Shown here one piece after another: positions 1 through 7,883 of a DNA stretch of 27,874 nucleotides. The stretch lies in NCBI GenBank assembly GCA_964611385.1, contig CAZSXS010000048.1:1-27874 (forward strand). The letters are read 5' to 3'. Both the position numbers and the translations under genes were made by a program. Source of the DNA: CAZSXS01 sp964611385. GTDB taxonomy: Bacteria > Bacillota > Clostridia > Lachnospirales > CAYPQA01. The notes under the pieces were generated by a model. It was given only the letters and a program-made list of their open reading frames with translations. It made no database searches and was not told where the DNA came from. Every line of letters starts with the position of its first letter. Position 1 is the first letter of the stretch.

Positions 1-102
1 TTATACGACGATGCGGCTTAATTTCTGTACCGATCTTTTAACTCACAAGCTATTTTGAATGGTCATTATTAAAAGCGTAAGCACAAAATAGTGATACAGG
101 CT

Positions 103-156
103 ATACAAAACAAAAAGGCGATGTATATTCCCCGACAGGGGAAGCACATTGCCTTT
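103..156 (-). terminator. Intrinsic terminator of the RR-ABC-HK operon
   Basis: An 11-bp stem (114-124 with 146-156, one G-T pair) encloses a second inverted repeat (ttcccc 128-133 with ggggaa 138-143, loop gaca). On the minus strand the stem is followed by TTTTTGTTTTG. It lies 44 bp past the histidine kinase stop codon, as expected for the end of that transcript. The first ~100 bases of the window show no convincing gene. Confidence 0.85.
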
Positions 157-199
157 CTGTTTAATCTGCACATCTTTATCTTGTATAATCAATATTCCC

Positions 200-1120
200 T
201 TAGTTGTTTACAGAACTCATCTCTTTTGTCCACGCTTTGAATGCAATACATAAACTCAACTCGCCATTACGCATAACTGCTGTCACTTTACCTCCCATTT
301 TATCCGCAAGTAAAGCAACAATTGACAGCCCAAGTCCCGATACCTTATTTCTTGAGCGATCAGCGTTATAGAACCGATCAAAAATCCGCTCAACATTTAT
401 TTCCACATTTTCTGGCACAGGATTTTTCAAAATCAAATTCACTACGTAATCACTTTGGCAAACACTGATTTCAATGTCCCCAGAAGAATGACTGATACAA
501 TTTTGGATCAAGTTTTGCAAAATTCGCATACAATATTCGCGGACAGCATAGATGAAAACAGGTTCTTCCTGTCGATAAGAAACAGCAAATCCCTTTTCCT
601 CAATTTGAGGTACATAGTCCGAAAGACACTCAGAGAGTAGATTCGCTAGGTTCATCTTTTCCAAACACAGTGCACGGTCACTTGTGGAGTAATACGAATA
701 TTCCCAAAACCGTTCCAAGAGCAGTGCCATTTCATCCGACTGTCTAAACACAGCTCCAAATTGTTGCTTTTGTTCGTCTGTTAAAGCATTTTGCTCTAAC
801 AACTGCAAATTGCCTTTGATTGCGGTTAGGGGTGTTCGAAGATCGTGTGCTATATTGGCAATCATTTCTTTAAATTCTTTTTCCTTTTGTATGTAGGCAA
901 TTTTTGAACGCTCAACTTCCTGCAAGCATAAATTGATGCTTGCAGTCAAGCGATTTAGTTCTGTACTAAACAACTCAATAGATAGCGGCTGGTTTGTTCT
1001 TTCAAGCAGCCTTTGCTCAAGTTCATAACGGATCTTACGAATCTGCCTATTCACAAGAAACAAACGAACGACAATCACAACAAGGATTATCAAAAGTACA
1101 AGGAGTATAGATCCACTCAT
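200..1120 (-). CDS. Sensor histidine kinase of a peptide/antibiotic-response ABC module
   Basis: A 306-residue membrane sensor kinase that should autophosphorylate and pass phosphate to the response regulator at 3081-3764. One hydrophobic segment (residues 4-24) is followed directly by a cytoplasmic coiled linker, so there is almost no extracellular sensor domain. The H-box reads AHDLRTPL with His92. The N-box is LQNLIQNCISH (about 201-211) and the G-box is SGLGLS (261-266). The classical DxGxG segment is replaced by KNPVPEN, then IFDRFYNADRSR, a pattern I associate with kinases of lantibiotic/bacitracin-type loci. The ATG overlaps the permease stop by 4 bp (ATGA), so translation is coupled. 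With such a short sensor, the adjacent transporter may do the sensing, as in BceRS systems; this is inference. The ligand is unknown. Confidence 0.9.
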   Translation of the reverse strand: MSGSILLVLLIILVVIVVRLFLVNRQIRKIRYELEQRLLERTNQPLSIELFSTELNRLTASINLCLQEVERSKIAYIQKEKEFKEMIANIAHDLRTPLTAIKGNLQLLEQNALTDEQKQQFGAVFRQSDEMALLLERFWEYSYYSTSDRALCLEKMNLANLLSECLSDYVPQIEEKGFAVSYRQEEPVFIYAVREYCMRILQNLIQNCISHSSGDIEISVCQSDYVVNLILKNPVPENVEINVERIFDRFYNADRSRNKVSGLGLSIVALLADKMGGKVTAVMRNGELSLCIAFKAWTKEMSSVNN

Positions 1121-1887
1121 TTCAACTCTGCCTTACGAAACAGTGAGTAGGTGATAGCCACAGCGCATACGATACAAATCGTACTAATGACAACTGCCTG
1201 TATAAGCACGAACGGCTCGTAATTCGCAATGGCCATCGTCTTAAAGAGACCGACTGGGGTTTTTCCAAGCAAAGCTCCAAAAGCCGGGTTGGATACGCCG
1301 AACGACATAAGCGCAGAACCTCCAAGCACCACCAATACATAACTAATACCAATAACGATAATGGACTTCCGCAAAATAAAGGCCATGAGTATAACGATGC
1401 TGTTCACCGCAAGCCCCACAAGGATAATCGATGTAAATGTAGCAAACATTTTCACCAACATGCCTACCGTGACAACAGGGGCAAACTCAATGAAAATCCC
1501 TTGCAGGATTGCACGTCCGAGTGGATACGGTAGATAAACAATAAAGTATGCGATAGCAAGCGCAAACACCTTACTGATCAGAATAGTCGCTCTGCTATGA
1601 CCGGCTGAGATTTCAGTTTGCATCGTTCTATTTTCAAAGTCATTACAGATCAATAGACCAACTACAATCATGCCAATCATTGCGATGGTGGGCATATCCC
1701 GTAGTGATGAAAAGAAAGCGTCGTATCCACTTAATGCTATTTCCAATTGCTTCGCTAACTGCGAATCAACATAGCTTAGGCTAGATAAAGATGATACAAC
1801 GGAAAATCCTAGCATAAGCAAAAAAAGGATTTTTAAAGGTAGCGATTTTTGCAACTTTAACAATTCACATTTAACAAGGTTATACAT
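1117..1887 (-). CDS. ABC-2 type permease (BcrB-like)
   Basis: A 256-residue integral membrane protein with about six hydrophobic segments (roughly residues 18-36, 62-82, 108-130, 143-168, 174-195 and 225-248). It starts with the MYNLVKCELLKLQKS type of amphipathic N-terminus common in ABC-2 permeases of drug and lantibiotic self-protection exporters. It would form the membrane pore for the ATPase encoded just upstream. The ATG overlaps the end of the ATPase gene by 8 bp and has a GGAGGGG ribosome-binding site inside that gene. Only one permease gene is present, so the transporter is probably a homodimer of permease plus ATPase, as in BcrAB. Export or detoxification of a peptide antibiotic is likely from the context but the substrate cannot be named. 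Confidence 0.85.
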   Translation of the reverse strand: MYNLVKCELLKLQKSLPLKILFLLMLGFSVVSSLSSLSYVDSQLAKQLEIALSGYDAFFSSLRDMPTIAMIGMIVVGLLICNDFENRTMQTEISAGHSRATILISKVFALAIAYFIVYLPYPLGRAILQGIFIEFAPVVTVGMLVKMFATFTSIILVGLAVNSIVILMAFILRKSIIVIGISYVLVVLGGSALMSFGVSNPAFGALLGKTPVGLFKTMAIANYEPFVLIQAVVISTICIVCAVAITYSLFRKAELK

Positions 1888-2803
1888 TATTGTCCCCTCC
1901 GATTATACTTATGTAATAATTTTCAAGCGTATTACCCTCTATAGATAAATTTGTGACAAGAACATCACTGTTCTTAAAAACAGCGGCAACCTCCTGTGTC
2001 CTTCCTATATAATCAAAAAGCCGTATCGACTTATCAGGCATTACCAGATAATTTTTTGTTCTGAGTTCTTGCTCAATTAGACCTACAGCCAGTTCCGGCT
2101 TGTCAGCCCGTATGAGCAAATATTGTTTACACTGTCCTTCAAGCTCCTGTGCTGTAATTGTTTTTTTGATTACTCCACGATCAATAATAATATAGTCAGT
2201 CGCTGTCTGATACAACTCAGGCAAATTGTGGCTGGACAGCAGAATGGTTAAGCCTCTTTCTGAACATAGACGTTGCAGTAACCGTCGCACATCAACTACA
2301 CCCACTGGGTCAAGGCCATTGATTGGTTCGTCTAAAATCAATAGCTGAGGACTTCCGATCAAGGCAAGCGCTATCCCCAAGCGCTGTTTCATCCCTACTG
2401 AAAAATTTCGAGCCTTTTTCTTTTTCTCATCCTGTAAGCCTACAAGCTGGAGTAAGCTGTCTTCCAGTTCTTGATTTGGTATGCCTTTTATCATACGGTG
2501 AAGTCTAAGATTCTCTTTGGCCGTCATGGAAGAATTGAGGCCCGGCGCTTCAATCATAAAACCGACACGCTGACGTGCCTTTTGAATTTTTTTGGGCTGC
2601 TCATGACCAAACAGACGTATGCTGCCACTTGTGGGAAAACCAAGTCCGGCTATCAGTCTCATAAAGGTTGTCTTACCGGCACCATTCTGGCCAATCAGGC
2701 CATATATCTTCCCCGATTTCAATGTTACTGTCACGTTGTCAAGGGCTTTTACACCTTGATAAACCTTCGTTAAAGATTGTGTTTCTAAAATACAATCACT
2801 CAC
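1880..2803 (-). CDS. ABC transporter ATP-binding protein (BcrA-like)
   Basis: A 307-residue ATPase that powers the ABC-2 permease. All motifs are present: Walker A GQNGAGKTT, a Q-loop-like VGFMIEAPGL, signature FSVGMKQRLGIA, Walker B LLILDEPINGLDP and the switch His in LLSSHNLPEL. A C-terminal extension of about 90 residues follows the nucleotide-binding domain, as in BcrA and lantibiotic-immunity ATPases. I chose the GTG at 2801-2803 because AGAAGGGGG lies 6 nt upstream. An ATG 39 bp earlier (2840-2842) has no ribosome-binding site and would add a basic N-terminus outside the family alignment. The gene is separated from the response regulator by 277 bp that hold a mobile repeat and a probable regulated promoter, so the transporter and kinase genes may be a separate inducible transcript. 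Confidence 0.92.
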   Translation of the reverse strand: MSDCILETQSLTKVYQGVKALDNVTVTLKSGKIYGLIGQNGAGKTTFMRLIAGLGFPTSGSIRLFGHEQPKKIQKARQRVGFMIEAPGLNSSMTAKENLRLHRMIKGIPNQELEDSLLQLVGLQDEKKKKARNFSVGMKQRLGIALALIGSPQLLILDEPINGLDPVGVVDVRRLLQRLCSERGLTILLSSHNLPELYQTATDYIIIDRGVIKKTITAQELEGQCKQYLLIRADKPELAVGLIEQELRTKNYLVMPDKSIRLFDYIGRTQEVAAVFKNSDVLVTNLSIEGNTLENYYISIIGGDNNV

Positions 2804-2899
2804 CTTAATCCCCCTTCTTTTATTTGGCGTTGTTTTGGGCACAACCCTGGTACGAAAGAATGCCGTAATGCAACCTTTCTACTTTCTCTAATTTTGATG

Positions 2900-2940
2900 A
2901 TGATAAGAGTCTGCAATAAAAAGGTTTAGAAAAGGTTAAG
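2900..2940 (-). promoter_or_regulatory. Probable response-regulator-activated promoter of the ABC-HK genes
   Basis: Two adjacent 11-bp direct repeats, AAAAGGTTTAG (2919-2929) and AAAAGGTTAAG (2930-2940) on the plus strand, differ at one base. On the minus strand a TATCAT -10 candidate (2900-2905) lies so that a 17-bp spacer ends at a hexamer (2923-2928, TAAACC) inside the first repeat, with no -35 match of its own. OmpR-family regulators bind tandem repeats of 10-11 bp at this position in activated promoters. Assignment to the neighbouring regulator is inference. Confidence 0.5.
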
Positions 2941-2957
2941 ATTAGTAGAAAGTTTGT

Positions 2958-3058
2958 TATACTCAGTCTCTAAAACATTTTCTAAGCCACCTTCATTCAA
3001 CATTAATAAATTCTATTGTTTTGTGTGGCGGCTTTGCAAAGCTGAACGACAGAGTATA
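2958..3058. repeat. MITE-like intergenic repeat, copy A
   Basis: A 101-bp element bounded by TATACTCAGTC at the left and GACAGAGTATA at the right, which are inverted repeats with one mismatch. Inside is a second pair of arms, AAGCCACC (2984-2991) and GGCGGCTT (3027-3034), then CTTTGCAAAG and GCTGAACG. Close relatives occur at 11962-12060, 17877-17975 and 17976-18056. It has no coding capacity. It lies 22 bp past the response regulator stop codon and 18 bp upstream of the direct repeats of the ABC promoter. Confidence 0.8.
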
Positions 3059-3080
3059 GAAAGATTTAGAAATCCAGACA

Positions 3081-3764
3081 TTATTCCTTGAAGAGTCGAT
3101 AACCCAAGCCCCAAATGGTTTCAATATAGTCATCCTGCGCATTGACAGCTTTCAGTTTTGTTCGAAGATTACTGATATGTGTTTTCACTGCATTATCATC
3201 ACCTACATAATCCTCACCCCAAACAGATTCATACAGGTTGGCTTTGGTGAAAACCTTTTGTCTGTGGGACATCAGCATTTTTAAAATTTGATATTCTCTG
3301 GCCGTCAGATCAATCTGACTGTCACCTATAGCTACGCGTGTTGATTGTTCATCAAGTGTGATATCTTTGTAGCGTAACACGACCGGCATATCCTGCTTGC
3401 TTTTAGAGCGTCTCAAATTGGATTCTACTCTCGCCAACACTTCATCAATATCAAACGGTTTTGTTATGTAATCATCCGCTCCCAAACGCAATAAATCAAC
3501 CTTAGTGCTTACCATACCTTTTGCTGAAATCATAATCACTGGAATATTTGAAAAAGTTCTCAATTCTCGTAGAATTTCATCTCCGCTTTTATATGGCAGC
3601 ATGATGTCAAGCAGCGCTAAGTCGTACTCATTCTTTTGCAAATGGTTTAGTCCTTCTACTCCATTGAAAACCGAGATAACCACATACCCTGCTTTGCTTA
3701 ATACGTCTTCAAGCACCTTAGATATATCTCTATTATCTTCAATTATTACTATTTTTTCATTCAC
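3081..3764 (-). CDS. OmpR/PhoB-family response regulator
   Basis: A 227-residue two-domain regulator. The receiver domain (about 1-115) has the acidic pair E9/D10, phosphoacceptor D53 in LALLDIMLP, S80 in MISAKG and K102 in ITKPFD. The winged-helix DNA-binding domain (about 130-227) carries DLTAREYQILKML, VWGEDYVGDDNAVKTHIS and a C-terminal IWGLGYRLFKE. The GTG at 3762-3764 was chosen because AAAGGA lies 9 nt upstream and it gives the usual family length; an upstream ATG would add 19 unrelated residues. It is the likely partner of the kinase at 200-1120 and probably activates the ABC genes through the direct repeats at 2919-2940. Its own promoter appears to read into a strong hairpin (3817-3856), which may attenuate expression. 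Confidence 0.93.
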   Translation of the reverse strand: MNEKIVIIEDNRDISKVLEDVLSKAGYVVISVFNGVEGLNHLQKNEYDLALLDIMLPYKSGDEILRELRTFSNIPVIMISAKGMVSTKVDLLRLGADDYITKPFDIDEVLARVESNLRRSKSKQDMPVVLRYKDITLDEQSTRVAIGDSQIDLTAREYQILKMLMSHRQKVFTKANLYESVWGEDYVGDDNAVKTHISNLRTKLKAVNAQDDYIETIWGLGYRLFKE

Positions 3765-3816
3765 TGCACCCAATCCTTTATTTAAAACTTCTTTAATCAT
3801 TAAACATACAAAAATA

Positions 3817-3856
3817 AACAATAAAGGGACTGTTGGAAAACAGCCCCTTTATTGTT
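3817..3856 (-). terminator. Strong hairpin: terminator of the sugar operon and possible leader attenuator of the response regulator
   Basis: An 18-bp stem with one mismatch, AACAATAAAGGGACTGTT (3817-3834) with AACAGCCCCTTTATTGTT (3839-3856), loop GGAA. On the minus strand it runs into TTTATTTTTG, as in an intrinsic terminator. It lies downstream of the solute-binding protein gene but also just downstream of a likely promoter for the response regulator (3860-3888), so it would be the first element of that transcript. Confidence 0.8.
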
Positions 3857-3859
3857 TAA

Positions 3860-3888
3860 ATTATAGACTTTATTTGTGTTACTGGAAA
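3860..3888 (-). promoter_or_regulatory. Candidate promoter of the response regulator gene
   Basis: On the minus strand TTTCCA (3883-3888), a 17-bp spacer and a perfect TATAAT (3860-3865). The predicted start (about 3853) falls at the foot of the hairpin at 3817-3856. The -35 matches consensus at four of six bases. Confidence 0.5.
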
Positions 3889-3890
3889 AT

Positions 3891-3912
3891 TACTGAGTTG
3901 CTCTACTCAGTA
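3891..3912 (-). terminator. Short hairpin just after the solute-binding protein stop codon
   Basis: A perfect 8-bp stem, TACTGAGT (3891-3898) with ACTCAGTA (3905-3912), 6-nt loop. It starts one base after the solute-binding protein stop and is followed on the minus strand by ATTTT. A weak first terminator or 3'-end stabiliser ahead of the stronger hairpin. Confidence 0.5.
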
Positions 3913-3913
3913 C

Positions 3914-5470
3914 CTACCTGTTAAAGGTATCAACATAAGCTTTGTTAATCATATCTAAAGCTTCTTGCAAGCCCATGCCTTCAACAGTCTTAAGAACATC
4001 ACTTTCCCACTTCGCAATGTCAAGCTCACCGATAATAACCTTCATGGAAGCTTCTTCAATGTAAGTGTTAATGGGTGTTACAAGGTCATTGTATTTCTTA
4101 CGGTCAGCATCGGAGGCAAACTTAGCACTATAGGTAGGCTCGCCGTATGCTTTGTTATCTTTGATCACTTTGGTTGACTTAGCCATTTGTTGTCCGTTTA
4201 ACTCATAAATATCTCTGGCCTCTGAGGACAGAACGCTAAACAGGTTCTGCTCGTTTAAGCCGTGGTTGTCGATTGTTCCGCTTGGATTCGCTGGGTACTT
4301 GATATCTGAGTTCAGTTGAGCCTTACCGTTGGCATCTCTGGTAAAGGACTCACCCTCAATACCAAACATGAAAGCATCTACGCCTTCTGGAGAATAGGAC
4401 CAGTCGATAAACTCAACAAGTCTATCAATGTGCTTAGACTTAGAAGAAATAACTCTAACACAACCATAGTATCCCTTAAGAACAGGTGTTCCGTAACGTT
4501 TGCCGTTGTACTCAGGTTGAACGATCGACATGAAGTTCCAGCCTGGCTCTAACTGAGAACCGTTTGTGGCAATCGTCTCGTCACCGGCTTGTGGATAGTC
4601 AAAGGTTAAAAATGCCTTGCCTGTAGCAAACTTTTCTGTCCATTGCTCATCAGAAAGAGTAGCGAAGTCTTTATCAAGAAGTCCGTCTTTGTAAGCTGAT
4701 TTTAAGAACAAGAGCGCTTCTTTATAGCCTTCGGTAGCAGGGCCAAAGATGTATTTGTTTTCGTCTAAGTCAATGCCGATGCCAACAGGCGCATTTCTAA
4801 AGTAAGCTTGACCTGAAATTAAATGACCGATTCCCCATCTGTTTGTGTAGGGTGTTGAGTCTGGGTAAATTTCCTTAAGCTTCTTCATAACATTATAAAG
4901 ATCATCAAAGGTCTTAGGCATAGCGATGTTATTCTTTTCTAAGATGTCAACACGAGCAAGCCAGGTTTGATCCATTCTAAAGTCCATGTCATAAATACGG
5001 GGAGCGCCGTAAACCTTACCGTTAGGAGCCTTTATAAGGGCGTTGGCTGGGGGATAAGCATCCATCATCTTAACGAAGTTAGGCATTTTTTTGTCATCCA
5101 TGTACTTGTTCAGTTCCACAAATGCGCCTTGTGGGCCATATTGATCAGAGGTTGCGGAGGATCTAAGGCTCATTAAATCCGGAATTTCATTGGAGGCAAG
5201 TGTTGTGCTGAGCTTTTCAGTATAGCTTGCCAGTGGAACAGGGATAACCTTAAACTTAATGTTTTGTGCTTGTTCGATGGCCTTAAACACCAATTCATCG
5301 CCTGTGTACAGGTATGAGGGTGTGCCAAAGAAATATGTAGGCGTAATTAATTCTTTACCGCCTGTTTCGCCTCCTGCTGCGGGTGCCGGGCTTGCAGTTT
5401 GGCATCCGGTGAAGACTGGAAGAGCAAGTGCTGTTAATAAAACTGAGCTAATTACTTTTTTGAACTTCAT
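3914..5470 (-). CDS. Extracellular solute-binding lipoprotein (LplA/YtcQ type)
   Basis: A 518-residue substrate-binding lipoprotein for the permeases encoded immediately upstream. The N-terminus is a lipoprotein signal peptide: MKFKK, a hydrophobic stretch and the lipobox VFTGC, so mature Cys22 or so is lipidated and the protein is tethered outside the membrane. A low-complexity Ala/Pro/Gly linker follows, then a long group-1 type binding domain of the size of B. subtilis LplA and YtcQ (about 500 residues). It contains EWSYSPEGVD-like text (IDWSYSPEGVDAFMFG) and WGIGHLISGQ, both typical of this subfamily. The ATG has AGGAGG 7 nt upstream and lies 23 bp after the second permease. The sugar cannot be named; relatives are often linked to oligosaccharides from plant or host glycans. 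No glycosidase is nearby. Confidence 0.92.
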   Translation of the reverse strand: MKFKKVISSVLLTALALPVFTGCQTASPAPAAGGETGGKELITPTYFFGTPSYLYTGDELVFKAIEQAQNIKFKVIPVPLASYTEKLSTTLASNEIPDLMSLRSSATSDQYGPQGAFVELNKYMDDKKMPNFVKMMDAYPPANALIKAPNGKVYGAPRIYDMDFRMDQTWLARVDILEKNNIAMPKTFDDLYNVMKKLKEIYPDSTPYTNRWGIGHLISGQAYFRNAPVGIGIDLDENKYIFGPATEGYKEALLFLKSAYKDGLLDKDFATLSDEQWTEKFATGKAFLTFDYPQAGDETIATNGSQLEPGWNFMSIVQPEYNGKRYGTPVLKGYYGCVRVISSKSKHIDRLVEFIDWSYSPEGVDAFMFGIEGESFTRDANGKAQLNSDIKYPANPSGTIDNHGLNEQNLFSVLSSEARDIYELNGQQMAKSTKVIKDNKAYGEPTYSAKFASDADRKKYNDLVTPINTYIEEASMKVIIGELDIAKWESDVLKTVEGMGLQEALDMINKAYVDTFNR

Positions 5471-5493
5471 AAAATTCCTCCTGAAATATATAT

Positions 5494-6387
5494 TTACTCT
5501 TTAATAGAGCCAATCATAACACCCTTTACAAAGAACTTTTGTATAAAGGGGTAAACGCAGATTATTGGCAAGACCGTGATACAAATAGCGGCGGACTTCA
5601 AGCTTTGCGTAGAGGAGGCTCGGAGTAGTTCGTCGGTAATGCCGGTACCTTCAGCACCTTTGCTAAATGTCGAGCTAACTAAAATAATTCTCAAGATCAT
5701 TTGAAGTGGGAATTTTTTGGAATCATTTAAGTAAAGCAGGGCTGAGAAGAAGTCATTCCAATAAGCTACAGCAGTAAAAAGACCAATGGTAGACAAAACA
5801 GGCTTAGAAAGGGGTACAACAATTCTCCAAAGCACGGTCCAGTCATTGGCACCATCAAGGTATGCTGATTCATGAAGGCTTTCCGGAATGGATTTAAAGA
5901 AGGAGCGCATAATAATCAAGTTCCAAGCGCTTATAACGCCTGGTAGTACCATGGCCAAGCGCTTGTCAATCAAGTGCAGGTTTTTCATGGTTAAATACAT
6001 AGGGATCATTCCGCCGCCAAAAAACATGGTGACAACATAAATTTTTGAGATAAAGCCGCGAATGTTGAACTTGTTTCTTGAAAGGGGGTAAGCAGATATG
6101 GTGGTAAACAGGAGTACCGCTATCGTACCAGCAATTGTATACAAGATCGTGTTAAAGTAAGAGGACTTAAACAGAGGATGGATTACCATCTGAGTGTAGG
6201 CTCTTAGGTCAAAACCAATAGGATAAAGCCATACTTTGCCGGCTATAACGGCAGCAGGGTCACTGAACGAGGTCGAGATAACGTACAAAAACGGATAAAG
6301 CATGATGATATTTAATAAAACCAAGACCACAATTATAAACAGATCTAAAATATGATCGGATAACGTTTCCTTCACTTTGCTTTTCAA
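5494..6387 (-). CDS. Carbohydrate ABC transporter permease, MalG-like (LplC/YtcP type)
   Basis: A 297-residue inner-membrane permease with six predicted helices. The EAA loop reads ESAYLDGANDWTVLWRIVVP, the segment that contacts the ATPase, and the protein ends with KGVMIGSIKE, a C-terminus characteristic of the LplC/YtcP group. I place the start at the TTG 6385-6387, which has AGGAGG exactly 7 nt upstream and gives the normal family length. Extending upstream would put about 40 residues inside the preceding permease gene. The gene begins 13 bp after that permease ends, so the two are co-transcribed and probably form the heterodimeric channel. Confidence 0.92.
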   Translation of the reverse strand: MKSKVKETLSDHILDLFIIVVLVLLNIIMLYPFLYVISTSFSDPAAVIAGKVWLYPIGFDLRAYTQMVIHPLFKSSYFNTILYTIAGTIAVLLFTTISAYPLSRNKFNIRGFISKIYVVTMFFGGGMIPMYLTMKNLHLIDKRLAMVLPGVISAWNLIIMRSFFKSIPESLHESAYLDGANDWTVLWRIVVPLSKPVLSTIGLFTAVAYWNDFFSALLYLNDSKKFPLQMILRIILVSSTFSKGAEGTGITDELLRASSTQSLKSAAICITVLPIICVYPFIQKFFVKGVMIGSIKE

Positions 6388-6400
6388 AATAATTCCTCCT

Positions 6401-7393
6401 CTACCATAAGCTCTCTTGTAATACCTTACGAGAAAATAAATTAGCACCAACCAGTAAGATAATGGATATGATACTGTTGAATAAACCAACGGCGGTAGCA
6501 TAGCCAAAGTCGGCGTCTAAGATACCCTTTCTGTAAACGTAAGTAGAAATGACATCCGCTGTTTCATAAATAGCGGGGCTGTACATGAGGAATATTTTTT
6601 CAAATCCGACCGATAAAATCGCACCGATGCGTAGCGTAAGAAGGATGGCAATCGTGGGAATCATGCAGGGGATAGTGATGTGTATAATGCTTTTTATACG
6701 AGTAGCACCATCAATTTTAGCGGCCTCATACAGCTGAGGGTCGATACCGGTTATTACCGCTAGATAAACGATACTACCATAGCCAACGCCCTGCCATATA
6801 TCTGAAGCAATGTACATGGTTCTAAAGTACTTGGAAACATTGAAGAAGGCGACGTTTTCTCCTCCCAAGCCCATAATAATTTTATTAATAATTCCACCGT
6901 CAGATGCAAAAATAGATTTTAAAATACCAACCACAATAACGGTTGAAATAAAGTAAGGCATATATGTAATCGTTTGAGTCGCACGCTTAAACACTTCATT
7001 TTTGACTTCATTCAGCATGATTGCCAAAATGATTGGAGCTGGGAAAGCCCAGATGATGTTATAAAGTCCAAGTAAAAAGGTGTTTTTGATCAATCTAAAG
7101 AAGTAGGGATCTTTAAAGAAACGAGTAAAATTGTCGAAACCAACCCATTCAGAGCCTTTCATTCCCAAGAACAAGCTAAAATTTTGAAATGAAATCAAAA
7201 TTCCGTACATAGGAAGATACCTGAACAACACTAATAGAATTAAGCCAGGCAATGACATAAGCAGCAAAATCTTGTTGAACTTCAAATCAAGTACGAACTT
7301 ATGAAGCAGGCTTGATTCTTTTTTAAGTGCATTACTGTTACGAACCACAGAAACAGGTTTCTGAATTTTTGCAACATTTTTACTGTCACTCAT
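6401..7393 (-). CDS. Sugar ABC transporter permease, MalF-like (LplB type)
   Basis: A 330-residue permease and the first gene of the importer operon. After a 50-residue polar N-terminus come about six helices starting at KILLLMSLPGLILLVLF. The EAA motif is YEAAKIDGATRIKSIIHITI. LPMYGILISFQNF near the first helix is typical of the LplB subfamily. The ATG at 7391-7393 has AAGGAG 7 nt upstream; upstream codons in frame lie within the promoter region. No ATP-binding gene is present in the operon. CUT1 importers of this type in Firmicutes commonly use a shared MsmX/UgpC-like ATPase encoded elsewhere, which I infer here. Confidence 0.92.
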   Translation of the reverse strand: MSDSKNVAKIQKPVSVVRNSNALKKESSLLHKFVLDLKFNKILLLMSLPGLILLVLFRYLPMYGILISFQNFSLFLGMKGSEWVGFDNFTRFFKDPYFFRLIKNTFLLGLYNIIWAFPAPIILAIMLNEVKNEVFKRATQTITYMPYFISTVIVVGILKSIFASDGGIINKIIMGLGGENVAFFNVSKYFRTMYIASDIWQGVGYGSIVYLAVITGIDPQLYEAAKIDGATRIKSIIHITIPCMIPTIAILLTLRIGAILSVGFEKIFLMYSPAIYETADVISTYVYRKGILDADFGYATAVGLFNSIISIILLVGANLFSRKVLQESLW

Positions 7394-7447
7394 TTTAACA
7401 CTCCTTAATAATAATTTTGTATAAATTAGTACCTTAACTTTTGAGCA

Positions 7448-7476
7448 ATGGTAACACAATCAATTTCGTTTGTCAA
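7448..7476 (-). promoter_or_regulatory. Sigma-A promoter of the sugar importer operon
   Basis: On the minus strand a perfect TTGACA (7471-7476), a 17-bp spacer and TACCAT (7448-7453, four of six consensus bases). It leads into the first permease with a 5' leader of roughly 48 nt. A strong -35 with a weaker -10 suits a promoter that is normally repressed, but no operator was identified. Confidence 0.75.
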
Positions 7477-7819
7477 TAATGTCTTAAAATATTTAGAAAA
7501 ATCAATTTTGATTATGAAATAAAGCATTCAGCAATCACATCTTATATAAAAGAGCATAAAAAAAACATGATGTAATACCATATTTAGAGCGTAATCACAG
7601 TTTAGGAACTGATCAGTATTCATAACAAGACAACTATTTGAAATATACTTCGATATCCTTTGAGATAACGAAGTCCAACTATTCACCTTTGTTCAGTGTC
7701 TTGAATCTTGTATGCTTATTAATTACAGGTGGAAACCGGAAGGTTTTTTACAACATTTTATTCAGCCCTGTTTTATGAAAATTGAATCATTCATATACTA
7801 GGGAGAAAGAAACAAAACC

Positions 7820-7848
7820 TTTCAATTTGAAAAATTCTTTGTTATAAT
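7820..7848 (+). promoter_or_regulatory. Candidate promoter of ddl-murI
   Basis: TTTCAA (7820-7825), 17-bp spacer and a perfect TATAAT (7843-7848), 35 bp upstream of the ddl start codon. The -35 is weak, the -10 strong. Confidence 0.55.
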
Positions 7849-7883
7849 CAATCAAACTTATTTGCAAAAAATCGGAGGTAATC

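Larger units (their letters stand above)
7394..7883. other. Divergent intergenic region between the sugar importer and ddl
   Basis: 490 bp of AT-rich DNA without a credible gene. It holds the importer promoter (7448-7476, minus) and the ddl promoter (7820-7848, plus). Between them the only structure is a small hairpin, AAACC (733-737 of 7 kb) with GGTTT (7742-7746), followed by TTT, which is too weak to call a terminator. No transcription-factor operator could be recognised. Confidence 0.6.

Noticed and set aside
1..102. A partial gene at the left window edge
   Set aside because: All frames are broken by stops within a few codons and no start or domain is visible.
7733..7749. AAACC-GGAA-GGTTT followed by T as a terminator
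   Set aside because: The stem is 5 bp with three A-T pairs and no gene ends upstream of it on that strand.
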